Source: Volvox africanus
Lineage: Eukaryota > Chlorophyta > Chlorophyceae > Chlamydomonadales > Volvocaceae
Reading direction: 5' to 3'
Length of the DNA: 64,000 nt
Assembly (NCBI GenBank): GCA_030268105.1
Contig: BSDZ01000009.1
Coordinates: 1,377,501 to 1,441,500, forward strand
Shown: positions 59,101 through 64,000 of the stretch, in pieces
How positions within the stretch are numbered: position 1 is the first letter of the stretch
Layout of the letters: each line of letters opens with the position of its first letter
The notes under the pieces: model-generated
Databases searched by the model: none
The model's input: only the letters and a program-made list of their open reading frames with translations
Told to the model about the DNA's origin: nothing
Translations under genes and position numbers: made by a program

Positions 59101-60436
59101 AATGCGAAGCTAACCATACATACTTTGTATGTATGTATGTATGTATGTATGTATGTATGTATACCGGTATCCCGAGAATACACAATTTGTTTTATTTCGA
59201 AAGGATAAGTTTTGCCCCTCCCCCCGATTCATTTCTTTTTTCGTTCGATTATCGCTGTCATTCGTTTTGGGACACTGCAATGCCCCCCGCTTCCGCCGGA
59301 AGGCCATCCTGGGACTCTTCAGCGCACGAGACGCCTCCAACAACCTAGCCCGCATCAGCGGCATGCGCCACTGGCAAACGATTGAGGCGGTTGCGGCGGC
59401 AGCTCGACCGACTGGCACGTCGGCAGCCCCTGGGCTGATCGCCAGCGCCGGTGGCGGCCCTGGCGGCGGCGGCGGCGGCATAGTGCTGGCGATGTCGGGC
59501 GCCGCCGCTGCCGCCGCCGCAGGCGGTGCCACTGGTGGCGGGCTTGTCCACTCGGCCAGCTTTCACACGACCAACGGTCTGAGCCCTGCCTTACCTGCCG
59601 GGGTGGCATCGCTGTCATCTTCTGTTATCGGGGGAGGTGGCGCTGGTGGTGGCGCCGCAGCCGCGGCGGGGCTAGCCCCGTCTTTGGGAAGCAGCTCTGC
59701 GTTCCGCCGGCCGGCATTTTTGCAAGCCATCCTTGGGGCAGCAGCGGTGGGGACGGCGACGCCAGTGCAATCCTCCATCGGAGCTGGCGTTGGTGGCATT
59801 GCCGCCAACGTTGCCATGCCGAGCAGCAACAGTATCGCTTCCTATGTCTCGATGCCACTAACCCGCCACAAGCGCACATCATCCGGCAATATGCTGTCCA
59901 ATTTGGGGAGCTTGACGGCCGGCGCCAGCGGTGGCGGTGGCGGTGGCATTACCGGAAAGTCCACTACGGCCAGCAGCAGCAATCTCACCGCCATTGCCAG
60001 CACCGCCGGCGGCGGCGGTGGTGGCGGCGGCCTGACGCTCAGCGGGATGGGTCATTGGCTGTTTGGCGGCGGAGGGCAAAACGCACCAGCTCACACCGGC
60101 TCGGTGGGAGGCCACACAGCACATGGTGGCGGCGGCGGCGGCGGTTCTGTCGCATCGCCGCTTCCGGCACGCCTCGTTGTGGGACACCTGGTGGGCACGA
60201 CGAGCCAGCTTGGCGCGATCACGGCCAGTCTTCCCCGCAGTAGCGGCCGACACGGTGGCGGCAGCACCGGGGCTGGCGATCGTGGCACTGGCGATCTGGA
60301 GCACAACTCCGTCTCCATCGCTGGCTTATCGCGGCTGGGCTGCGGGACGACATACACCGGCAAAGTTTCCGAGGAAAACAGTAGACCCGCCGTACGCTTA
60401 GGACCGTATGAACTTGCCCGCACAAATTCGATGTAG
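38136..60436 (+). CDS. CNNM/CorC-type protein, DUF21 + CBS pair (15 exons)
   Basis: Exons: 38136-38274, 38372-38394, 38720-38848, 39020-39129, 39420-39502, 39804-39868, 40259-40334, 40574-40794, 41063-41103, 41276-41404, 41679-41904, 42085-42606, 43116-43213, 43652-43730, 59303-60436. The sum is 3075 nt, 1024 aa, with all phases consistent. DUF21 is seen from the first helix: [89 protein letters not shown] and [19 protein letters not shown]1 contains [25 protein letters not shown] and [14 protein letters not shown]2 is split: [20 protein letters not shown] is in exon 10 and [15 protein letters not shown] in exon 13. About 270 Ser-, His- and Lys/Asp/Arg-rich residues lie between. The family acts in Mg2+ or other divalent-cation transport or its regulation at membranes. 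The last exon, Gly/Ala/Ser-rich, lies beyond a 15.6-kb intron and joins in phase 0 after PERLQ. Its membership is inferred. The start is the first ATG after an in-frame stop at 38091. Confidence 0.88.
42440..42510 (+). repeat. Coding AGC/AGT polyserine tract
   Basis: Exon 12 of the CNNM-like gene contains about 25 serine codons, almost all AGC or AGT with a few TCG/TCA/TCT. This lies within the insertion that splits CBS2. A smaller serine run starts exon 11 (41680-41720). Confidence 0.9.
43731..44549. other. Proximal part of intron 14, before the LINE
   Basis: The sequence after the exon 14 donor is AT-rich, with no gene or recognisable element, and ends in a (TATG)n tract at 44528-44549. 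The LINE 3' end begins immediately after. Confidence 0.6.
45209..46518 (-). pseudogene. LINE ORF2, C-terminal part with zinc-binding domain
   Basis: This open frame is the distal part of LINE ORF2. Its first residues upstream of position 46518 come from the inserted LTR and are not part of the LINE protein; true sequence begins near [14 protein letters not shown]. It contains [15 protein letters not shown] and [16 protein letters not shown] followed by [14 protein letters not shown]. That is the Cys/His zinc-binding pattern found after reverse transcriptase in L1-type LINEs. Removing the chromovirus and one copy of the GTCGT duplication brings it directly after VGDLVRVYD at 53690-53710. It ends with a stop at 45209. 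Confidence 0.85.
46519..46940 (-). repeat. 3' LTR of the chromovirus
   Basis: A 422-bp LTR with TGTTGTAT..ATACAACA termini. The GTCGT duplication lies immediately to its left. It is nearly identical to 53268-53689 and an older relative is the solo LTR at 3373-3789. Confidence 0.95.
46941..46958 (-). other. Polypurine tract of the chromovirus
   Basis: Directly beside the 3' LTR the minus strand reads AGAGGGGGAACAAT before the LTR's TGTTG. This is a purine-rich stretch at the position where plus-strand DNA synthesis is primed. Confidence 0.7.
47010..51023 (-). CDS. pol: Chromovirus Pol: protease, RT, RNase H, integrase, chromodomain
   Basis: The single long frame (ATG at 51023; open to 51032 and beyond, back to a TAG at 51078) covers about 1337 codons. 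Domains in order: aspartic protease [11 protein letters not shown] (about residue 200); reverse transcriptase with [28 protein letters not shown] and [10 protein letters not shown] (about 390-590); RNase H with [14 protein letters not shown] and [16 protein letters not shown] (about 680-800); integrase with an HHCC zinc finger (HPGCTR..CDLCQRN) and the D-D-E core [17 protein letters not shown] and [16 protein letters not shown] (about 890-1130). A C-terminal chromodomain ([27 protein letters not shown]) may direct integration to modified chromatin. It ends with a stop at 47010. No internal stop is present, so it may be functional. Confidence 0.95.
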   Translation of the reverse strand: MVAKCRAVRALLPSVLNQVEQVIGRRFSFDARTIRAGFDGFCNLFEPQGRPLSSANLGGHTILFTPSSLCELQKQLAHFRACKRQHPDTSACILLPEYVSRRNPSFLSGMQRVLRFNPGTALFHSLDMAGEVVQLPGSPYSVDVWFAAPKPVQEGLPETEPCISVLCLPKAAALIGAGVPLITVSTAGRTFTALADSGASDDFISASVVTQLGLKPSPCSWSEVTLADGGKQAILGQVNLRLSAGPLRLNVRPYVLPELTDAATYILGSSTLAQYGAVLDYEAKSLRLRKGNRVCKVPFTTAGQPPDQMTPAPCFNYATTAICQHTEPEVVGRKAAVRMIRKGAHALLVRPKLHLNATSIPADATDPELEALLQEYADIFQEVPGKPPMRPVDHTIPLVPGAVPVSCPMYRLSPLELDEVKRQVTELLKKGMIRPSTSPYSAPILFVGKKDGTLRMCIDYRGLNAATVKNRYPLPRVDDLLDKLKDSAFFSSIDLQQGYNQIRIAESDIPKTAFRMPFGHFEYTVLSFGLTNAPATFQAVMDRIFRPYIDKFVICYLDDILVFSKTREEHIQHLRLVFEVLRREQLYAKRSKCHWAQPQVEYLGHIVSQGGIRMDPRKTAVVRDWPVPSNLQELRKFLGLTNYFRKFIERYSVIAAPLTNLTRKGAFSSPEAWTPACQEAFDALKRAISDDIILHFPDYSLPFHVEVITDASIHGTGAVLLQQGRPIAYTSKKFSGAETRYTTGEQEFLAVLHALKEWRCYLEGRPFALKTDHKPLTFLQGVPSLNRRQARWMEYLARFNFDWEYLSGSLNIADALSRHPSLHAAILAVSTRSRSQAKPNFVPSDFTKRLKQAYAADPWFTIHNNTGHLVQEHGLWIRSEGSHRQIVVPNDDSLRRELLSRFHDGPLAGHPGCTRLLELLRRQFWWPRMAKDTENYVLCCDLCQRNKAQSGKAHGHLQPLSIPDAPWESVSMDFIVALPKTEGGYDAVLVLVDRFTKMVHLAPTTSSCTAEQTARLFFDNVVRLHGVPKSVVSDRGTQFASKFWGALGTLVGMRVNLSTAYHPQSDGQTERVNRVLGDMLHNFAGRTPTAWDTYLTAAEFAINNATNRSVGNSPFFLNYGFNPALPVWWELDVNVPAAKTFAKSFVSRLTDAKACLEAAQQRAMDYYNKSKKDVTFTKGQLVMLSTKNLRSLADGSRKLLPRFVGPYPVVRMVGSVAVELQLPSDLRIHPTFHVSLVRPYRGTLPEANNSIPPVTEANPSTWLLGKQTLYAVERILDYRARRVGKGRRKRNVHEYLVKWSGYSSEHNSWEPARNFTPDMKPLLDVARLRAQSKDGPL
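51059..52459 (-). CDS. gag: Chromovirus Gag
   Basis: A 466-codon frame from an ATG at 52459. A retrotransposon Gag core is visible around residues 180-310, with [42 protein letters not shown] and FWFQQGLSS. It is followed by a basic, Lys/Arg/Gly/Gln-rich segment. The CCHC zinc knuckle ([14 protein letters not shown], about 51128-51170) is encoded in a different frame, which is also the Pol frame. The last 50 or so residues of this ORF are therefore probably off-frame, and the true Gag changes frame near 51180-51224. Either an indel or a programmed shift would explain this. Confidence 0.85.
   Translation of the reverse strand: MQASNLANAVSALAANTFQFVGRIAANASQANRWEWLSRLTQPPNAAVAGGIDLPNQPSPIPRQGGTASPEAPTSPIYAPSPFYVHGPAVVSNHLTPGAVDIPGMAPAAAATTCAAVAGTSSRPPGPPHTGHEDEVIKIAIAVPKLNIPMDVKLSDLGRVAAPLTRAFVRNVRNYFATARGGQQDSTRRLFLATAFEGAARLWHDQWTNARDSYTSEELLEALLVRFAPQVQSRDTEARLKLNAGKYRMRPGETVSAYQSRFEALVTPIADLSDSERVFWFQQGLSSDLSGDCATDLSGKTFKSYTDLVQFSLGAELRLLARRESDKLARPKMNMLSVQDMACDDPDEETPAPPTKKPRAASVRPGITGHKDQPRQVKGAGKSKRGGGQQGRHLAPKGGHVQKKGPKQNLAEYLTTSNVLDGSSNFVNNMGCVSVAVPTNIGSTPAQCWGRRKIRVRTTRNLPRLV
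53250..53267 (-). other. Primer-binding site of the chromovirus
   Basis: Immediately inside the 5' LTR the minus strand reads TTGGTATCGAGACCG. It begins like the TGGTATC.. primer-binding sites complementary to initiator tRNA-Met used by many plant-type LTR elements, so initiator tRNA-Met is the likely primer, with mismatches after the first bases. Confidence 0.6.
53268..53689 (-). repeat. 5' LTR of the chromovirus
   Basis: A 422-bp LTR, nearly identical to 46519-46940, with GTCGT at 53690-53694 as the second copy of the target duplication. The element promoter should lie in it; no specific box is assigned. Confidence 0.95.
53690..55225 (-). pseudogene. LINE ORF2, reverse transcriptase part
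   Basis: The minus strand continues the reverse transcriptase begun in 55075-57501 but in another frame. [39 protein letters not shown] and [14 protein letters not shown] give the palm motifs, with FADD as the catalytic aspartates. These lie in 54275-55225. The frame is broken again near 54270 (continuing in 53920-54267) and near 53940 (continuing to 53690), where the chromovirus interrupts it. At least three frame changes are visible. Confidence 0.85.
55075..57501 (-). pseudogene. LINE ORF2, AP-endonuclease and start of reverse transcriptase
   Basis: An 808-codon frame. The N-terminal ~170 residues are Gln/Pro-rich. An exonuclease-endonuclease-phosphatase domain follows, with [39 protein letters not shown] and SDHRLATLH carrying the expected catalytic Asn, Glu, Asp and His residues. 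Reverse transcriptase motifs 0-2 follow ([57 protein letters not shown]). The frame is lost just after [14 protein letters not shown], and the downstream motifs continue in 54275-55225, so one indel lies near 55090-55120. This endonuclease creates the nick for target-primed reverse transcription in L1-type elements. Confidence 0.9.
57746..58605 (-). pseudogene. LINE ORF1
   Basis: The main frame (57746-58489) precedes ORF2, as LINE ORF1 does. It contains [38 protein letters not shown] and [20 protein letters not shown] and ends with a stop at 57746. The only good ATG (58605, reading [14 protein letters not shown]) is in a different frame, so a frameshift near 58480-58560 is likely. I recognise no zinc knuckle or RNA-recognition motif, so the RNA-binding role is inferred from position only. 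Confidence 0.7.
59126..59163. repeat. (GTAT)n microsatellite at the LINE 5' side
   Basis: About nine GTAT units follow TACTTT at the right-hand edge of the LINE. The matching (TATG)n at 44528-44549 lies at the left-hand edge in the same strand phase. Confidence 0.9.
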
Positions 60437-61532
60437 TACACACGAATGCTCGCACTAATTCTAGCTGGTCGGGAAACAGGGTACGGGGTGGTAGGCGCCA
60501 ACCTTGACCCGCACCCGTGATCATCATCATCATCACCATTATCATGATCATGATCATCATCGCCATGGAGATCAGGCCGGTATGACCGCACGGACTCCCA
60601 TGGCGCTGGGGACATGCGCTGACAGAGCGCGCTGTGATTAGCGATTAGCGAGGTCAATCTCGCGTTGCGATCACAGCTCGCGAAAAACTCCTATGTACAT
60701 TTGCGTCATAACACACAACGCATTGTATATGGAAGGGGGGAAAGATGGAAAAAGGGGATGGGTTTTGGTTTCGTAGATTTGAACGGCTAGGGGTGGCTTT
60801 CATGGGTGGGCTGGGGTCAGAAGGGATGGAGAGCAATGCGGTTCTCTCCCCTTCTCTCTCCATTCTCTGAAGGTTACCCGGTGGTTTTGCGGTGTCCGCT
60901 TGAGCTGCGAAGCGGGATGGCACATGTGGTCATTTATGTTCTTTTGAGATTGCAACGTTGGCTCTATATTACATATAAATATTCGGTTGTGAGCCGAGCA
61001 TGTGGGTCATGGCGCAGGGGGCCATCGCCCACGTCTGGGTTGTGCACCTTCACGAGGCCATTGGCCGCGCGCGCGCATGTACACGTAGTAGAAGGTAATT
61101 TGAAGGCGATCCCTTGAGATGGCGAAACGGGAACAAGAAGAAATGACATCTAATGCAGTCCTTCTGTATCTTCCGTTTTTGATCCGTCTTCATTAAGGTC
61201 GCTCCGAAGACGTATAAAACGAATATGAGAGATTTATTGGGTTCTTCGTTTGTGCGAAACGACGGCAAAAAAGGTAAGGATGCAGGTATGTATGATGTTA
61301 TGGTGTGTGATTCTGGTGTTCCTAGCTTTGATCGGTATTACTGCCTTTTTCCTTGTCTTGGTGGCGGTTCGCAATGTTTATATGAATCCGTTCTTCGACG
61401 GTTCTCGCAGCGTATGTGATCACGGGTGACTGGTGGAAGGCAACATCTGTGAATGCTAATAGATGAATGCTTTAGTACATACAGAGTTGCGATGCGGCGG
61501 TTCCACTCGACCTTATCCTCCCGGCTAAGGTT
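60437..61532. other. Downstream of the CNNM-like gene, no gene seen
   Basis: This region holds the 3' UTR and beyond, with an ATC/ATG-rich tract at about 60520-60562. No exon or RNA gene is supported. The poly(A) site of the CNNM-like gene could not be placed. Confidence 0.5.
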
Positions 61533-62448
61533 GCTTTGCTTCCTTTTCCTGTCTATCTATCATCCACATGTGGCGAAATATGTCTTATTGATAGATGGTG
61601 TAATCTTTAAGGAGTCACGTTTCATGTAGCTGAAGAGTGTTTCTGCCATCACGCCCGCCTCGGTTTATTAGATGATATACGTCAGCAGAAAACTCAACAT
61701 TTTCCTTTCAGCACACACACGTGCAGGTGCTCGCGTACCGGCATGTCTGGTAAGATGCCGTACTTATGAAGTACGGGCATGCCCTTACCGGCGCCGTCTG
61801 TTTTCGGTGAGAATGTCCAAGGGTACAGCTGCATGGCACGAACCGTCTTCTGCAAAGAGAGTGAGACATGAGACATGAGTGGAGGAAGGGACTCGAGACT
61901 AAGGTAATCACTAATGTGGTCCATTTGTTGTTTGAGGTGCACTAGTCGTTGAATGGTCCACGTTTTGGCACCATCACTTCAGCCAACCCGGCTTTGCTTC
62001 CTTTTCCTGTCTATCTATCATCCACATGTGGCGAAATATGTCTTATTGATAGATGGTGTAATCTTTAAGGAGTCACGTTTCATGTAGCTGAAGAGTGTTT
62101 CTGCCATCACGCCCGCCTCGGTTTATTAGATGATATACGTCAGCAGAAAACTCAACATTTTCCTTTCAGCACACACACGTGCAGGTGCTCGCGTACCGGC
62201 ATGTCTGGTAAGATGCCGTACTTATGAAGTACGGGCATGCCCTTACCGGCGCCGTCTGTTTTCGGTGAGAATGTCCAAGGGTACAGCTGCATGGCACGAA
62301 CCGTCTTCTGCAAAGAGAGTGAGACATGAGACATGAGTGGAGGAAGGGACTCGAGACTAAGGTAATCACTAATGTGGTCCATTTGTTGTTTGAGGTGCAC
62401 TAGTCGTTGAATGGTCCACGTTTTGGCACCATCACTTCAGCCAACCCG
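61533..62448. repeat. 458-bp tandem duplication, two copies
   Basis: 61533-61990 and 61991-62448 read the same base for base by eye, starting GCTTTGCTTCCTTTTCCTG and ending CTTCAGCCAACCCG. Both copies contain an imperfect inverted repeat around GCCGTACTTATGAAGTACGGGC. No coding frame is supported. The near-identity points to recent duplication or to an assembly artefact. Confidence 0.95.
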
Positions 62449-63310
62449 GCTAACCGCTTACTTTTGGGGCACGCTGATTAGCTGATTTCAAGCATGTCGC
62501 GATAATGGCGTCCTTGAGGTGGGGTGATAGTGATGGTGGTAGCTTGTCGGGGTGGTCATGGCTAGCAGTGGTGGTAAGGGCTAAGGTGATGGGCTCTCAT
62601 GGCTAAGGTACACCCTGAGGTAATCAGGTAGTCAGAGAGGGAAGTGCGTACTTCGGAACTTGCAGCAGGAGGGGGGGATATCCGGATACAGCAGTTTACT
62701 ACATTCTTGTTTCCTTATTCCAGCTGGAAAAGCACTAAAAGTACAGGTGATTAGTGACCAAACACAATCGTAATACAATTACAGGCGAGCGTTCACCAAA
62801 TCCCTGCGGCTCCGAACTAAGGAACCTTCAATTTGATCTACCGAAACGAGCGGAGGCCTCGCCCCGGCGGCACAGCATTTGGTGTCTTAAGTCATATGTC
62901 TTTGCTTCCTATTGCTTCATTCACATCGTTGGTTGCTCGGTATATTTGGATTTTTCTCGACGAACAAATTGCGTCCGAAAACGGCGTCGTTAGCTCTTCC
63001 TTGCCGTGCCCTGACTCTTTCCTGTTGCGACCAGTAAGGCCTCCGGCTCCCTGACCAGGCCTCCGGCTCCCTCCCGTTTATCGGCAGACTCCTGGACGGG
63101 CCGAGCACTCCATATGGCACCTGCTCCCCCATCGCCGCTCCTGGACTCGAGGGTTGCAAGGGGGTCCTAATCTTCTAATCCAGAGGAGGGGGGTACTGGT
63201 CAGCCATCCTCTAATCTCAAAAGTGGTGGACCACTTCTAATTCCCAATCTCCAAGTGGTGCTCTAATCCCCCCCCTCCTAGGCGCGGGTTTGTAATCCAT
63301 ATCCCGCTGC
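62449..63310. other. Unassigned stretch
   Basis: No recognisable gene. Short motifs repeat (AGGCCTCCGGCTCCCT twice near 63040-63072; GGTGGTAGCTTG-type GT-rich sequence near 62520-62600). Confidence 0.4.
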
Positions 63311-63445
63311 AGTATCTCAATCCCAATCCTGTAGCTGGGGCCCAATCTTAATCCTGTGGCCAGTGTCGTAATCTTAAACCTCTTACCCGGTCCAAATCCC
63401 AATCCTGTTGGCCGTGTCGTAATCAGTATCGTGGAGCTGTAACCA
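63311..63445. repeat. Degenerate AATCCCAATCCTGT-type repeat
   Basis: Units such as AATCCCAATCCTGTAGC, AATCTTAATCCTGTGGCC and AATCCCAATCCTGTTGGCC, two of them followed by GTGTCGTAATC, repeat about every 40-70 bp. Related TCTAATCC words extend upstream to about 63170. Confidence 0.6.
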
Positions 63446-63558
63446 ATAGGGATCATGAAAAGCAGCCTGACGCAGCTGCATCACTCTGACCAGCTTTGAC
63501 CGCTGTATCGTGCTGTACGACACGCCACGCAGGAAGAGTTTTGAACAGATCTAAACAG

Positions 63559-63790
63559 GATAACTGTTAAAACGCCTTCAGTAAAGCCTCCAACGTCTAC
63601 AGACAAACCGGGTGAATCCGCACTATCCACAAAGCCAGAAAATATGTACGTAAAAAAGAAGCATGCTTCGAGCGAGCCACACAGCTCACCGATACCCAAA
63701 TGTGTACAATTCAACCACGGCACGCACGTACCCGCTTTGAAAGCAGATGAAATGCGGATATTGATTGCACAATTAGATAAATCTGTATAA
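63559..63790 (+). CDS. Possible 3' exon of an unknown gene
   Basis: After an AAACAG acceptor-like site, one frame stays open for about 77 codons to TAA at 63788-63790. It reads a Lys/Pro/Ser-rich segment and then VQFNHGTHVPALKADEMRIL and LIAQLDKSV. The composition looks more like protein than the surrounding frames. I do not recognise it and no upstream exon is identified in the window. A chance frame is possible. Confidence 0.25.
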
Positions 63791-64000
63791 AGATCTGTAC
63801 ATCATGCCGGGTCGCATACGTCAGGGGTGTTAAAGTTCATTTCCGTACACGGGAACCATCACAACATGGTGGGCCCTACCTTAACGCCGGCTTGGAGGTT
63901 GAAGATATGAATATACATATACATTCGTACATATTTGATATGTAATTTAGTTCCTTTTGCTCATGTTCCCAGTAAATCAAACCCAAACAACCTTCCAACC

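Larger units (their letters stand above)
44550..59125 (-). mobile_element. L1-type LINE, split by a nested Ty3/gypsy element
   Basis: Read on the minus strand: 5' region (about 59125-58606), ORF1 (58605-57746), ORF2 with AP-endonuclease and reverse transcriptase (57501-53690), the inserted chromovirus (46519-53689), the rest of ORF2 ending in a zinc-binding C-terminus (46518-45209) and a 3' UTR ending GTGTAACACC at 44550. Without the insertion the element is about 7.4 kb. Frameshifts in ORF1 and ORF2 make this copy inactive. (TATG)n lies on its left side and (GTAT)n on its right, so it probably landed in a GTAT microsatellite. The 5' boundary is set by the start of that microsatellite and is approximate. 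It lies antisense in intron 14 of the CNNM-like gene. Confidence 0.85.

Noticed and set aside
60964..61149. Short frames on both strands after the CNNM-like gene
   Set aside because: No splice-compatible neighbours, no motif, and composition like the surrounding non-coding sequence.

Overview
The window looks like nuclear DNA of a volvocine green alga (Chlamydomonadales, Volvox-like). The evidence is intron-dense genes with Ala/Gly/Ser/Gln homopolymer runs, TGTAA-type poly(A) signals after stop codons, TTTAGGG-like interstitial motifs, abundant microsatellites and plant/algal-type retrotransposons. The species is an inference; nothing here is prokaryotic. I rebuilt three host genes by matching exon phases across GT..AG introns. 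All three lie on the + strand. All long transposon ORFs lie on the - strand.

Layout. 1-6.8 kb holds no host gene. It contains two truncated LINE 3' ends and a decayed Ty1/copia element (about 3.15-5.92 kb, - strand) with a solo Ty3-type LTR inside it (3373-3789, target duplication CCACC). 6.84-24.54 kb is one large protein kinase gene of 19 proposed exons, with a long low-complexity N-terminal half and a TKL-like, non-RD kinase domain at the C-terminus. 24.5-30.8 kb shows no gene I can support. 30.82-37.20 kb is a complete 10-exon malonyl-CoA decarboxylase gene (734 aa, all phases consistent), carrying an (ATT)87 array in intron 7. 38.14-60.44 kb is a 15-exon CNNM/CorC-type gene (DUF21 membrane domain plus CBS pair, 1024 aa, all phases consistent).

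The last intron of the CNNM-like gene is about 15.6 kb. It contains an antisense L1-type LINE (about 44.55-59.13 kb), which is itself split by a nearly intact Ty3/gypsy chromovirus (46519-53689). The chromovirus has 422-bp LTRs differing at about three positions, a 5-bp GTCGT target duplication, a Gag ORF and a 1340-codon Pol ORF ending in a chromodomain. The order of events is readable: the CNNM intron existed, a LINE inserted at a GTAT microsatellite, and the chromovirus then inserted into the LINE ORF2.

60.4-64 kb is mostly repeats: an exact-looking 458-bp tandem duplication, a degenerate AATCCCAATCCTGT-type repeat, and a possible 3' exon of an unknown gene. The host genes are not an obvious functional cluster. 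They are a signalling kinase, an acyl-CoA metabolism enzyme and a probable divalent-metal transporter/regulator. I did not find a clearly new molecular system. The most unusual items are the CBS domain split by about 270 residues, the 23-nt microexon, the readable nested insertion, the Gag/Pol frame arrangement, microsatellite-built 3' splice sites and the frequent GTAC-type donors.
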